In this document: positions 6,013-14,888 of the stretch, piece by piece | How the letters are laid out: each line of letters opens with the position of its first letter | Position numbering within the stretch: position 1 is the stretch's first letter | Source of the DNA: Rhizobium sp. LCM 4573 | Lineage (GTDB): Bacteria; Pseudomonadota; Alphaproteobacteria; Rhizobiales; Rhizobiaceae | Direction of reading: 5' to 3' | DNA: 24,575 nt | Assembly (NCBI RefSeq): GCF_001854865.1 | Contig: NZ_MDDW01000006.1 | Span: 137,919-162,493, forward strand | Translations under genes and position numbers: made by a program | Notes under the pieces: model-generated | Told to the model about the DNA's origin: nothing | The model's input: only the letters and a program-made list of their open reading frames with translations | Database searches by the model: none

Positions 6013-6762
6013 GTGTCGATTGCCGAAATATCCCTGCTGAGCGCGCTTCTGGCGGGCGCACTGTCTTTCCTTTCTCCCTGCGTTCTGCCGCTCGTGCCGC
6101 CTTATCTCTGCTATATGGCGGGCATTTCGGTCGATCAGTTCCGTGGCGGCCAAACGCAGGTCGCGGCTGCCGCCACACGCCGCGCGGTACTGACTTCGGC
6201 GCTTTTCTTCACGCTCGGATTCGCCACCGTCTTTGTCGCGCTCGGGGCAGGTGCGTCATCCATCGGCGTGCTTCTGCGCCAGCATCTCGATCTCCTGTCG
6301 AAGATCGGCGGCGTCATCATCATCGTCATGGGCCTCAATTTCCTCGGAGTGTTCCGAATCGGTCTTCTGGCCCGCGAAGCGCGGTTCCAGGGTTCGGGCA
6401 GGCCGGCGAGCCTGTCCGGTGCCTATGTCATGGGCCTCGCCTTCGCTTTCGGCTGGACGCCCTGTATCGGCCCGGTGCTTGGAGCGATCCTCGGCGTGGC
6501 CGCCTCTCGCGACACGGTGGGCGAGGGGGCGACGCTGCTCGCCATCTATTCCCTCGGGCTTGCGGTGCCATTCTGGATTGCGGCGGGCTTTTCCGGCGCG
6601 TTCATGCGTTTCCTCACCCGTTTCCGCCATCATCTCGGAACGGTGGAAAAGATCATGGGCGTCTTCCTGATACTGACCGGCCTCGCTTTCATCTTCGGTT
6701 TCGTCAGTTCCGTCGCGATCTGGTTCCAGCAGACCTTTCCAATCCTGATGCAAATCGGCTAA
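6013..6762 (+). CDS. ccdA: Cytochrome c biogenesis protein CcdA (thiol-disulfide electron carrier)
   Basis: A 249-aa polytopic membrane protein of the CcdA/DsbD-beta family, which carries reducing equivalents from cytoplasmic thioredoxin to periplasmic thiol-disulfide proteins used in haem attachment to c-type cytochromes. The two redox cysteines are in place: Cys24 in SFLSPCVLPLVPPYL and Cys152 in GWTPCIGPVLGAIL. About six hydrophobic spans are visible. The frame is open upstream to about 5818, overlapping the tRNA promoter, but GGAG at 6003-6006 precedes a GTG at 6013 that gives the standard N-terminus and normal length. The next gene starts 44 bases on. No partner thioredoxin-like gene is in the window. 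Confidence 0.92.
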   Translation: MSIAEISLLSALLAGALSFLSPCVLPLVPPYLCYMAGISVDQFRGGQTQVAAAATRRAVLTSALFFTLGFATVFVALGAGASSIGVLLRQHLDLLSKIGGVIIIVMGLNFLGVFRIGLLAREARFQGSGRPASLSGAYVMGLAFAFGWTPCIGPVLGAILGVAASRDTVGEGATLLAIYSLGLAVPFWIAAGFSGAFMRFLTRFRHHLGTVEKIMGVFLILTGLAFIFGFVSSVAIWFQQTFPILMQIG

Positions 6763-6806
6763 CGGAAGTTCTTCCGAACACACCGTGGTCCTCACGGAAG
6801 GAACCG

Positions 6807-7766
6807 ATGGCCGCTATCATAGCCCTTCTGCTGCCCTTCTTCGGGCTGATCCTCATCGGCTATATCGCAGCCAGGATCACCAGGCAGCCCGCCGAGGCAC
6901 TCGGCTGGATGAACACGTTCATCATCTATGCGGCCCTGCCGGCGCTGTTCTTCAAGCTTGTCTCGCGAACCCCGATCGAGGATCTGGCGCGGATCGATTT
7001 CATCGCCACGGACATCGCGGCGACCTATCTCGTCTATGCCGTCCTGTTCCTGATCGCCTGGTTGCGGCGCAATTCCTTCGGTGATTCCACGATCCAAGCC
7101 TTCGCTGGCGCCTATGGCAATATCGGCTATATGGGGCCGGGGCTGGCTCTGCTCGCCTTCGGGGAGGCGGCGGCCGTTCCGGTCGCGCTGATCGTCTGTT
7201 TCGAAAACGCCATGCACTTCATCGTTGCCCCGGCGATGATGGCCGTTGCCGGTGGCGACAAGCGCCCGCCCACGCAGGTCGCCTTCGAGGTTGTGCGCAA
7301 GGTGGCGCTTCACCCGTTCATTCTGTCCACGGCGCTGGGTTTTCTCGTGGCGGCTTCCGGGCTTGAGCCGCCGCTCGCATTCCAGCGGCTGGTGGATTAT
7401 CTCGCTCAAGCTGCAGCACCCTGTGCGCTCTTCGCCATGGGCGTCACGCTGGCGCTTCGGCCTCTGAAACGCGTGCCGGTAGAGATCGGTTATCTCTCGC
7501 TTGTGAAACTCGTTCTCCTGCCCGCCACCGTCTACCTGGTCTTATCGGCGGCAGGGAGTTTCGATCCCGTTTGGGTCTATTCGGCTGTGCTACTCGCGGG
7601 TTTGCCGACGGCCACCAACGTCTTCGTCATCAGCCAGCAATACGGCATCTGGCAGGAGCGAGCCTCGGCGACCGTGCTGATCACGACTGCACTTTCGGTC
7701 CTGACGCTACCCGTACTGCTCTATCTGATCACCGGCGGTTTCCTACCGCCGGACCTCTTTCCGTAG
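6807..7766 (+). CDS. AEC-family transporter (auxin efflux carrier/malonate-carrier-like permease)
   Basis: A 319-aa membrane protein with about ten hydrophobic spans in the two-halves arrangement of the AEC (MdcF-like) family. Family-like features are the opening PFFGLILIGYIAAR, the NIGYMGPGLALLAFG segment in the middle of the first half, and LPTATNVFVISQQYG near the end. Substrates in this family are small organic acids or auxin-like compounds; the substrate here cannot be told. The ATG at 6807 has GGAAGGAA close upstream. Its last 24 bases overlap the convergent end of the UbiH-type gene, and a GC-rich dyad sits in that overlap. Confidence 0.85.
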   Translation: MAAIIALLLPFFGLILIGYIAARITRQPAEALGWMNTFIIYAALPALFFKLVSRTPIEDLARIDFIATDIAATYLVYAVLFLIAWLRRNSFGDSTIQAFAGAYGNIGYMGPGLALLAFGEAAAVPVALIVCFENAMHFIVAPAMMAVAGGDKRPPTQVAFEVVRKVALHPFILSTALGFLVAASGLEPPLAFQRLVDYLAQAAAPCALFAMGVTLALRPLKRVPVEIGYLSLVKLVLLPATVYLVLSAAGSFDPVWVYSAVLLAGLPTATNVFVISQQYGIWQERASATVLITTALSVLTLPVLLYLITGGFLPPDLFP

Positions 7767-8954
7767 GGTATCGAAAATGGCCCGGAAGCCCCCGCCGGGT
7801 TCGAGCCCCTCGCGCATCAGCAGGTTGCGGAAGGGCGGCGCGCTGTTGAGGATGTGAAGACCGGCAGCGCGCACCATTTGCGTGGGCAGGAAATCGCTGA
7901 GCAGCGACCGGTTGAGGAGATCCACGCCGAAGGTGCGGCTCATGATGTCCGCCCGGCGGCGGCGATTGAAACGGTCGCCCGCATCGGTGGGGATCGGCCG
8001 GTCTGCGGCGATGGTAAGCAGTTCCGAAAGCGTGATGACGTCGCGTAGCGAGAGGTTGAGGCCCTGCGCACCGATCGGCGGAAAGGCGTGCGCGGCTTCG
8101 CCGACCAGCGCCATCCGGTCCTTGCCGAAGCGGTCGGCCATCAGGCTCGACAGCGGCCAGGTCTGGGCGCCGGGCTCCACGGTGACCTTGCCGAGCATCG
8201 ACTGCATGCGCGCCTCGACCTCTCGCGACAATTCCTCGATCGGCAAGGCCATCAGCTGCTCGGCTTCCTCCGGCTTCACGACCCAGACGAGGCTGGAGCG
8301 CAGGCCCGGGAGCGGCACCTGCGTGAAGGGGCCGGTCTCGGTATGGAATTCCGTCGAGACATTGCCGTGCGGCAGCGTATGAGAGAAGTTCAACACGACC
8401 GCGGACTGGCGATAGGACCAGCGGCGCGCACCAATCCCGATACTTTCCCTGACCTTGGAATTGCGCCCATCCGCTCCGATCACGAATGCGGCCGCTATCG
8501 TTTCGCCATTGGCAAGCGACAGCGTTGCGCGCTCGGGAGAGTGGTCAAGCACGGTGACGCTGGTGTCCAGACGGGTGATATTTGCTTCGGCGGCAACCGC
8601 CGCCTGAAGCGTCTCCAGGAGGACGCGGTTGGGAATGTTGTAGCCGAAGGCGTAAAGCCCGACATCGGCGGAACGGAACTGGGCCGTCGGCGCCCGCAAG
8701 AGGCGGCTCGTGGCGTCGATGATCTGCATGACGGAGAGGGGGGCGGCGAGCGGCGCTATTCTTTCCCAAAGGCCGAGCCGTTCGAGCAGGCGGATCGATT
8801 GGTCCATCAACGCGGTTGTACGCTCGTCGGTTTTTTCCGCCGCCGGCGCGACCAAGGCGACCTTGCGCCCGCCGCGGGCGAGCGCCAGCGCCGCTATCGA
8901 ACCGGCAAGTCCTCCGCCCACGACTGCGATCTCGAAATCCTGCATGTCCTTCAT
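7743..8954 (-). CDS. UbiH/UbiF/VisC-type FAD-dependent hydroxylase
   Basis: A 403-aa flavoprotein monooxygenase of the family that hydroxylates the ubiquinone ring, probably acting at the inner-membrane face. Motifs seen: the dinucleotide-binding GGGLAG at 13-18, the GADGRNSKVR motif at 160-169, and the second FAD motif GEAAHAFPPIGAQGLN at 285-300. Length is normal for the family (about 390-410 aa). The acidic residue often found at the end of the second beta strand is replaced by VAP near residue 36. Two start codons are possible, ATG 8954 and ATG 8945, and neither has a clear ribosome site; the longer is given. Which ring position it modifies cannot be decided from sequence, so no symbol is given. 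It diverges from pcs. Confidence 0.87.
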   Translation of the reverse strand: MKDMQDFEIAVVGGGLAGSIAALALARGGRKVALVAPAAEKTDERTTALMDQSIRLLERLGLWERIAPLAAPLSVMQIIDATSRLLRAPTAQFRSADVGLYAFGYNIPNRVLLETLQAAVAAEANITRLDTSVTVLDHSPERATLSLANGETIAAAFVIGADGRNSKVRESIGIGARRWSYRQSAVVLNFSHTLPHGNVSTEFHTETGPFTQVPLPGLRSSLVWVVKPEEAEQLMALPIEELSREVEARMQSMLGKVTVEPGAQTWPLSSLMADRFGKDRMALVGEAAHAFPPIGAQGLNLSLRDVITLSELLTIAADRPIPTDAGDRFNRRRRADIMSRTFGVDLLNRSLLSDFLPTQMVRAAGLHILNSAPPFRNLLMREGLEPGGGFRAIFDTLRKEVRR

Positions 8955-9166
8955 CCCGTTCGACCCGTCGCGCGACCTGCGCGATGGGAATTCGCTTCTC
9001 CGCTATCTAGAGCCTGAAGCCGGCCATATCCATGGGACAAGTCGGCACGCCCGTGGAAAAACCGCCAATTTGCTGTGGTGGAACCGAGTGTTACGGGCGC
9101 TGACCGTTGCAAAGCGCCCTGATTGGCCGCATACCTCGGACAATCGAGGAAAGGCGGGGCTGACGC

Positions 9167-9895
9167 GTGATCAGACGAATCTTCAATTACCGGAACGTGC
9201 CCTATGCCGAAATCCGGGCATTCAGCGTCCATCTGCTGACCGCATCGGGATCGTTCCTCGCCTTCCTCGGCGTGGTTGCCGCGGCCGAACGGCGTTTCGT
9301 GGATATGTTCTGGTGGCTGGGACTGGCGCTGCTCGTCGATGGGATCGATGGGCCGATCGCCCGCAAGGTGCGGGTCAAGGAGGTCCTGCCGAACTGGTCC
9401 GGCGATACGCTCGACAACATCATCGACTACGTCACCTATGTGCTGCTGCCGGCCTTTGCGCTCTATCAGAGCGGCATGATCGGCGAGCCCTGGTCCTTCG
9501 TGGCGGCCGGCATGATCGTCGTGTCGAGCGCGATCTACTATGCGGACACGGGAATGAAGACGGACGAATACTTCTTCTCCGGTTTTCCGGTCGTCTGGAA
9601 CATGGTGGTCTTCACCCTCTTCGTGATCCAGGCGAGCGCTGTGACGGCGATGGTCGTGGTTTCCATATCCGTCGTGCTGACCTTCCTGCCGATCAATTTC
9701 CTGCATCCGGTGCGGGTCAAACGGTTGAGAATATTGAACCTCGGCGTCTTCCTCCTGTGGTGTGCCATGGGCGGCTATTCGCTGCTTCTGCATTTTGACT
9801 CGCCGCCCTGGCTGGTTCTCGGCGTCGTCGTGACGGGCATCTATCTCTACTGCATCGGCGCGGTGCTGCAGCTCTTTCCGAAGCTCGGTGGATAA
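9167..9895 (+). CDS. pcs: Phosphatidylcholine synthase
   Basis: A 242-aa integral membrane enzyme that condenses choline directly with CDP-diacylglycerol to make phosphatidylcholine. The CDP-alcohol phosphotransferase motif is complete in the Pcs-type spacing: DG-x2-AR at 61-66, then 12 residues, then G79-x3-D83-x3-D87. About eight hydrophobic spans are visible and the length matches known rhizobial Pcs enzymes, whose sequence it closely resembles from memory. Translation probably starts at the GTG at 9167, which gives the expected N-terminus IFNYRNVPYAEIRAFS; ribosome-site support is weak. The pathway depends on choline, often host-derived, and phosphatidylcholine is important in rhizobia-plant interactions. 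The 212-base region to the divergent ubiH-type gene should hold its promoter. Confidence 0.95.
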   Translation: MIRRIFNYRNVPYAEIRAFSVHLLTASGSFLAFLGVVAAAERRFVDMFWWLGLALLVDGIDGPIARKVRVKEVLPNWSGDTLDNIIDYVTYVLLPAFALYQSGMIGEPWSFVAAGMIVVSSAIYYADTGMKTDEYFFSGFPVVWNMVVFTLFVIQASAVTAMVVVSISVVLTFLPINFLHPVRVKRLRILNLGVFLLWCAMGGYSLLLHFDSPPWLVLGVVVTGIYLYCIGAVLQLFPKLGG

Positions 9896-10057
9896 TCGAA
9901 GGTTTCTCCGGGAAGTCTTTCTTTGGAGTTGTGCGTAGCAACAAAAACGTTATCAATGGAACGTCCGGATTGAAGGGCCGGGCGGCGTTCAAAACAATGC
10001 GCTTCGTATCGACCAAAGCCTCGAAGAAGGCGGGAACGGAGCGAACGAGGGGGTTCA
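9896..10057. other. 162-base region upstream of the BMP transporter operon
   Basis: No gene is seen. It should contain the operon promoter; the best guess is TTGTGC and TATCAA 16 bases apart near 9929-9956, which is weak. A GGAAC at 9958-9962 lacks a correctly spaced TT and is not an EcfG promoter. GAGGGGG just before the GTG at 10058 serves as the ribosome site. Confidence 0.4.
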
Positions 10058-11632
10058 GTGACTGTATCCGAAGGTCCGGCGGCTGTTCCGCTCTTGTCGG
10101 TGCGGGGATTGACCAAGCTTTTCGGTAATTTTGCCGCTTGCGACGCGATAGAATTGGACGTCGCGGCCGGTGAAATTCACGCCCTGCTTGGGGAAAACGG
10201 CGCCGGCAAGTCCACTCTCGTGAAGATGCTGTTCGGCGTGCTCGAGCCGACAGCCGGCCAGATCCTCTGGAACGGGGCGCCTGTTACGATCAGGTCTCCG
10301 GGCGAGGCGCGCCGCCTCGGCATCGGAATGGTATTCCAGCATTTCTCGCTGTTCGAAGCCCTGACGGTCGCGGAGAATATCGCGCTGTCGCTCGATCCGA
10401 GGATCTCCCTTTCGAAGATTTCCGACGAGGCAGCCTCTCTTTCCAAGGCTTACGGCCTGCCGCTCGATCCGAAGGCGCATGTGGCGGACCTTTCCGTCGG
10501 CGAGCGCCAGCGCATCGAGATCGTGCGGGCGCTTCTGCAGAATCCGAGTCTCATCATTTTGGACGAACCCACCTCGGTGCTGACGCCGCAGGAGGCCGAT
10601 CGGCTGTTCGAGACGCTTTTCAAGCTCAAGGCGGAAGGCCGATCGGTCCTCTATATCAGCCATCGGCTGGAGGAGGTGCGCCGCATCTGCGACCGCGCCA
10701 CCGTCCTGCGCCACGGCAAGGTGAGGGGAGCCTGCGACCCGAAGCAGGAGACGCCGGCCTCGCTTGCCCGCATGATGGTCGGCTCCGACGTGGCGGAGGT
10801 GCATCGCGACGAAACCGCGAAGCTGGGCGATGTGCAGATCGAAATGGATAGCCTTTCCGTCGCTGCGCGCACGCCCTTTGCCGTGTCGCTGAAGAACATC
10901 TCCATGAAGGTTCGCGCCGGCGAGATCCTGGCGATCGCAGGTGTCGCGGGAAACGGCCAGGGCGAGCTTTTCGATGTGCTTTCCGGTGAATATCCGGTAG
11001 CGGACGACAACGCGATCCGGCTGCGGGGCAGGCCGGTAGGGCGGCTTGGCATCAACGGTCGCAGATTGCTAGGTGCCGGCTTCGTGCCCGAGGAACGGCA
11101 TGGCCATGCGGCGGTCGCCGCCATGCCGCTTTCCGACAATCTGCTGCTTGCCCGCAGCCAGTCGGACAAGCGGGCTTTTCTGACTGGCGGCGGCATGTCG
11201 ATCATCCGTCAAGATGCCGTCCGTTCCGCCACGCGGCGCATCTGCGAGGCCATGGATGTTCGCAAGAGCGGCGAGGACCCGCAGGCCGGTTCTCTTTCCG
11301 GCGGCAATCTGCAGAAATTCATCGTCGGACGCGAGCTCGATCGCCAGCCGGCTGTGCTGGTCGTCAACCAGCCGACCTGGGGCGTGGATGCCGGTGCCGC
11401 AAGCCATATCCGCCAGGCCTTGATCGATCTCGCCAAGGCGGGCTCCGCCGTCGTCGTCATCAGCCAGGATCTGGATGAGATTTTCGAGGTGGCGACCAGC
11501 ATCGCCGTCATTTCCGAAGGCAGGCTGTCCAAATCGTATCCGGCCGGGGAGCTGACGCTGGAGCGCATCGGGTTGATGATGGGCGGCATTCACGAAAGCC
11601 ATTCTATTCCGGAGACCGCTCATGCGCATTGA
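10058..11632 (+). CDS. BMP-type ABC importer, double ATP-binding protein
   Basis: A 524-aa fusion of two ABC domains, the arrangement found in sugar and BMP-family (nucleoside/purine) importers. The first domain is intact: Walker A GENGAGKST at 45-53, signature LSVGERQR at 145-152, Walker B ILDEPT at 167-172 and switch His202. The second is degenerate: the Walker A position reads GVAGNGQGE (about 295-303), the signature LSGGNLQK is kept (413-420), but the Walker B segment VLVVNQPTWGVD (433-444) has Asn-Gln where Asp-Glu is expected, so it probably does not hydrolyse ATP. That asymmetry is normal for this family. Start is a GTG preceded by GAGGGGG. The end overlaps the next gene by 11 bases. 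Substrate unproven; purine nucleosides or bases are likely. Confidence 0.9.
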   Translation: MTVSEGPAAVPLLSVRGLTKLFGNFAACDAIELDVAAGEIHALLGENGAGKSTLVKMLFGVLEPTAGQILWNGAPVTIRSPGEARRLGIGMVFQHFSLFEALTVAENIALSLDPRISLSKISDEAASLSKAYGLPLDPKAHVADLSVGERQRIEIVRALLQNPSLIILDEPTSVLTPQEADRLFETLFKLKAEGRSVLYISHRLEEVRRICDRATVLRHGKVRGACDPKQETPASLARMMVGSDVAEVHRDETAKLGDVQIEMDSLSVAARTPFAVSLKNISMKVRAGEILAIAGVAGNGQGELFDVLSGEYPVADDNAIRLRGRPVGRLGINGRRLLGAGFVPEERHGHAAVAAMPLSDNLLLARSQSDKRAFLTGGGMSIIRQDAVRSATRRICEAMDVRKSGEDPQAGSLSGGNLQKFIVGRELDRQPAVLVVNQPTWGVDAGAASHIRQALIDLAKAGSAVVVISQDLDEIFEVATSIAVISEGRLSKSYPAGELTLERIGLMMGGIHESHSIPETAHAH

Positions 11633-12707
11633 GCTCGAGAAGCGCCCGCGCGTATCCGGCCTGTTTTCGGTAGTATCGCCGCTGCTCGCGCTCGCATTGA
11701 CGCTGGCGTTTGGCGCACTCATGTTCAGCCTCCTCGGCAAAGACCCCATGGATGCGCTTTACAGCTTCTTCGTAGAGCCGCTGCTGGAAGTCTGGTCGCT
11801 GCATGAACTCGCGATCAAGGCCGCGCCATTGATCCTGATTGCAGTCGGCCTTTCGGTCTGCTTTCGCTCCAACAACTGGAATATCGGCGCCGAAGGCCAG
11901 TTCACCATGGGCGCCATTGCCGGCTCGATCCTGCCGGTCATGAATCCCGAATGGCATTCGCCGATGATCCTGCCGCTGATGCTCGTCATGGGCATGATCG
12001 GCGGCGCGCTCTATGCCGGCATTCCGGCCCTTCTCAAGACGCGCTTCAACACCAATGAGATCCTGACGAGCCTGATGCTCGTTTATATCGCCCAGCTCTA
12101 TCTGGACTGGCTGACGCGCGGGCCGTGGCGCGATCCGCAGGGCTACAACTTCCCGCAGACCAAGGCTTTCGTCACCGAAGCGGTGCTTCCGGAAATCCTT
12201 GCCTCCGGCCGGGCGCATTGGGCCTTCATTTTCGCGATCCTCGCGGCGATCGCCGTCTGGTTCATGATGCGCTTCATGCTGAAGGGCTTTGAGGTTTCGG
12301 TGCTCGGCCAATCGGAGCGGGCAGGGCGCTTTGCGGGTTTTTCCGCGAGACGCATGGTCTGGTTCTCCATGCTGCTGTCGGGCGCGCTTGCCGGCCTTGC
12401 GGGGATTTCGGAAGTCTCCGGCTCTATCGGCCATCTGCAGCCGATCATCTCGCCGGGCTACGGTTTCACCGCTATCATCGTCGCCTTCCTCGGCCGCCTG
12501 AACCCGCTCGGCATCATCGCCGCCGGCCTGGTGCTGGCGCTCACCTATCTCGGAGGCGAGGCGGCGCAGCTTTCGATCGGCATTTCCGATAAGGTGGCCC
12601 GCGTCTTCCAGGGGTTGCTGCTCTTCTTCGTGCTCTCCTGCGACACGCTCATCCACTATCGCATCCGGTTGATATTCGCTGGAGCCAAGCCGGAGGCGAG
12701 GGGCTGA
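11622..12707 (+). CDS. BMP-type ABC importer, permease 1
   Basis: A 361-aa inner-membrane permease of the BPD_transp_2 (sugar/nucleoside) class with about ten hydrophobic spans. The family mark NIGAEGQ is at 87-93. Its ATG lies inside the end of the ATPase gene (11-base overlap), and the next permease gene begins 1 base after its TGA, so the genes are tightly coupled. It would form the heterodimeric channel together with permease 2 and be driven by the double ATPase. The longer N-terminus relative to permease 2 is usual for the YufP-like partner. Confidence 0.9.
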   Translation: MRIELEKRPRVSGLFSVVSPLLALALTLAFGALMFSLLGKDPMDALYSFFVEPLLEVWSLHELAIKAAPLILIAVGLSVCFRSNNWNIGAEGQFTMGAIAGSILPVMNPEWHSPMILPLMLVMGMIGGALYAGIPALLKTRFNTNEILTSLMLVYIAQLYLDWLTRGPWRDPQGYNFPQTKAFVTEAVLPEILASGRAHWAFIFAILAAIAVWFMMRFMLKGFEVSVLGQSERAGRFAGFSARRMVWFSMLLSGALAGLAGISEVSGSIGHLQPIISPGYGFTAIIVAFLGRLNPLGIIAAGLVLALTYLGGEAAQLSIGISDKVARVFQGLLLFFVLSCDTLIHYRIRLIFAGAKPEARG

Positions 12708-12708
12708 C

Positions 12709-13623
12709 ATGTTCGAAGCGATCCTCCTGACGGTCATCACCGCATCCACCCCCCTGGTCGTCGCAGCGCTCGGCGAGCTGGTGGCGGAGCGTTCCGGCGT
12801 CCTGAACCTCGGGGTCGAGGGCATGATGATCATGGGCGCCGTTTTCGCCTTCGCCGCCACCCGGTACACCGGCTCGCCCTATATCGGCATCCTGGCCGGG
12901 ATTGCCGGCGGAGCGCTGTTTTCCCTGCTTTTCGGCTTCCTGACGCTGACGCTCGTTGCCAATCAGGTCGCAACGGGCCTTGCGCTCACCATATTGGGGC
13001 TCGGGCTTTCCGGACAGATCGGCGAGAGCTTCGTCGGCCAGCCCGGCATCAAGCTGCAGCCGATCTCAATCCCGCTCCTTTCGGAAATTCCCTTCTTCGG
13101 AAAGGTACTCTTCAACCAGGACCTGATCTTCTATCTTTCGGTTGCCCTGATTGTCGGCATCCACTGGTTTCTGTTCCGCAGCCGTACGGGCCTCAAGTTG
13201 CGTGCAATCGGCGACAATCACGGCTCCGCCCATGCGCTCGGCATCCATGTCGTCCGCATGCGCTATCTCGCGGTCATGTTCGGGGGCGCCTGCGCAGGTC
13301 TGGCGGGCGCGCAGCTTTCGCTCGTCTACACGCCGCAATGGGTGGAGAACATGTCCGCCGGCCGTGGCTGGATTGCGCTTGCTCTTGTCGTGTTCGCGTC
13401 CTGGAGGCCGCGGAGGGTTTTGGCCGGCGGCTATCTCTTCGGAGCCGTCACGATCGGGCAATTGCACGCCCAGGCTTTCGGCATCGGCGTGCCTACCCAG
13501 CTCCTCTCCGCACTTCCTTATGCGGCTACTATTGTCGTGCTGATCATCATCTCGCATAATCGCCGCACGACGCTCATCAATACGCCGGCTTCGCTCGGGA
13601 AACCATTCGTTCCCGACCGGTGA
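12709..13623 (+). CDS. BMP-type ABC importer, permease 2
   Basis: A 304-aa permease, the shorter YufQ-like partner of permease 1. The family mark appears as LNLGVEGM at 32-39, and about eight to nine hydrophobic spans are visible. GAGGGG lies 6 bases before the ATG at 12709 within the end of the previous gene. It is followed after 44 bases by the binding-protein gene. The two permeases are clearly different proteins rather than a duplication at DNA level. Confidence 0.9.
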   Translation: MFEAILLTVITASTPLVVAALGELVAERSGVLNLGVEGMMIMGAVFAFAATRYTGSPYIGILAGIAGGALFSLLFGFLTLTLVANQVATGLALTILGLGLSGQIGESFVGQPGIKLQPISIPLLSEIPFFGKVLFNQDLIFYLSVALIVGIHWFLFRSRTGLKLRAIGDNHGSAHALGIHVVRMRYLAVMFGGACAGLAGAQLSLVYTPQWVENMSAGRGWIALALVVFASWRPRRVLAGGYLFGAVTIGQLHAQAFGIGVPTQLLSALPYAATIVVLIIISHNRRTTLINTPASLGKPFVPDR

Positions 13624-13667
13624 CCGCGGTGGAAAACAATCCGTCTTCACGCCAATAGAGGTTAGAA

Positions 13668-14741
13668 ATGAAGAAACTGATTATCGCCCTTGCCGCTTCG
13701 GCAGCCCTGTTGGGCGGGCTTGCGACCGGCGCGTCCGCACAGGACAAGACCAAGGTTTGTTTCATCTACGTCGGTTCGAAGACGGATGGCGGCTGGACGC
13801 AGGCTCACGATATCGGCCGCCAGGAGCTGCAGAAGGCGCTCGGCGAAAAGATCGAGACGCCATTCCTGGAAAGCGTGCCGGAAGGTCCGGATGCGGAGCG
13901 CGCGATCGAGCGCATGGCCCGTTCCGGCTGCGCGCTGATCTTCACCACCTCGTTCGGCTTCATGGATGCGACGATCAAGGTCGCCGAAAAATTCCCGGAT
14001 ATCAAGTTCGAGCATGCCACCGGCTTCAAGGCCGCGCCGAACGTCGCGACCTACAATTCCCGCTTCTATGAAGGTCGCTATATCCAGGGCCAGATCGCCG
14101 CGAAGATGTCGAAAAAGGGCCTCGCCGGCTACATCGCGTCCTTCCCGATCCCGGAAGTGGTGATGGGCATCAATGCCTTCGAACTCGGCGCGAAGTCCAT
14201 CAATCCCGATTTCAAGCTGAAGGTCGTCTGGGCCAACACCTGGTTCGATCCCGGCAAAGAAGCCGATGCCGCCAAGGCCCTGATCGACCAGGGCGTCGAT
14301 ATCCTGACCCAGCATACCGACACGACGGCGCCGATGCAGGTTGCCGCCGAGCGCGGCATCCTCGCCTTCGGCCAGGCGTCCGACATGATCGCCGCCGGTC
14401 CGAAGACGCAGCTCACCGCGATCGTCGATACCTGGGGCGCCTATTACATCAAGCGCACCAACGCGCTGCTCGACGGCACCTGGAAATCCGAGCAGATATG
14501 GGACGGCCTCAAGGACGGCATCCTGACCATGGCGCCCTATACCAACATGCCGGATGACGTGAAGGCAATGGCTGAAGAGACCGAAGCCAAGATCAAGTCG
14601 GGTGAGCTGCACCCCTTCACCGGCCCGATCAACAAGCAGGACGGTTCGGCCTGGCTCGCTGCCGGCGAAAAGCCGGAGGATGGCGTGCTGCTCGGCATGA
14701 ACTTCTACGTCGAAGGCGTGGACGACAAGCTCCCGCAGTAG
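13668..14741 (+). CDS. BMP-family ABC importer substrate-binding protein
   Basis: A 357-aa secreted protein of the BMP (basic membrane protein/PnrA-like) family. It has a clear signal peptide: MKK, a hydrophobic core at about 4-20 and an ASA-Q cleavage site after residue 24. There is no lipobox cysteine, so it should be soluble in the periplasm. Family features are the FIYVGSKTDGGWTQAHD opening, the FTTSFGFMDATIKVAEKFPD segment and GRYIQGQIAAKMSK. BMP proteins with known ligands bind purine nucleosides or related compounds; no catabolic gene lies next to this operon to narrow the choice. GAGG lies 6 bases before the ATG. It is the last gene of the operon, ahead of a strong terminator. Confidence 0.92.
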   Translation: MKKLIIALAASAALLGGLATGASAQDKTKVCFIYVGSKTDGGWTQAHDIGRQELQKALGEKIETPFLESVPEGPDAERAIERMARSGCALIFTTSFGFMDATIKVAEKFPDIKFEHATGFKAAPNVATYNSRFYEGRYIQGQIAAKMSKKGLAGYIASFPIPEVVMGINAFELGAKSINPDFKLKVVWANTWFDPGKEADAAKALIDQGVDILTQHTDTTAPMQVAAERGILAFGQASDMIAAGPKTQLTAIVDTWGAYYIKRTNALLDGTWKSEQIWDGLKDGILTMAPYTNMPDDVKAMAEETEAKIKSGELHPFTGPINKQDGSAWLAAGEKPEDGVLLGMNFYVEGVDDKLPQ

Positions 14742-14778
14742 TGCCGGGCTCATGTCCCCTTGAGGGGAGGGTGAGATG

Positions 14779-14810
14779 AAGGGCGCCTTCGGGCGCCCTT
14801 TTTGTTTCTT
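14779..14810 (+). terminator. Rho-independent terminator of the BMP importer operon
   Basis: A perfect 9-bp stem (AAGGGCGCC at 14779-14787 and GGCGCCCTT at 14792-14800) closed by a TTCG tetraloop and followed by a T-rich run to 14810. It lies 38 bases after the stop of the binding-protein gene and separates the operon from glmU. Confidence 0.92.
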
Positions 14811-14888
14811 CGGGATACAAGCTGTTTATCGCCCTTCAACCGTCTTGCTGCTAAAAGCCCGCAAAATGGATTGAATCGGAGAACCCTG

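Noticed and set aside
6763..6797. Two small dyads between ccdA and the AEC-family gene as a terminator
   Set aside because: The stems are only 5-6 bp, one with a 2-base loop, and no T-run follows.
9080..9108. GGAAC upstream of pcs as a possible stress promoter
   Set aside because: The nearest GTT is 21 bases away, which does not fit the 18-19 base spacing to TT.
9958..9989. GGAAC upstream of the BMP operon as a possible stress promoter
   Set aside because: The first GTT follows 24 bases later instead of about 17, so the spacing is wrong.
11356..11391. Missing catalytic residues in the second ATPase domain of the BMP importer as a sign of decay
   Set aside because: A degenerate second nucleotide-binding domain is the normal state in this transporter family, and the rest of the gene is intact.
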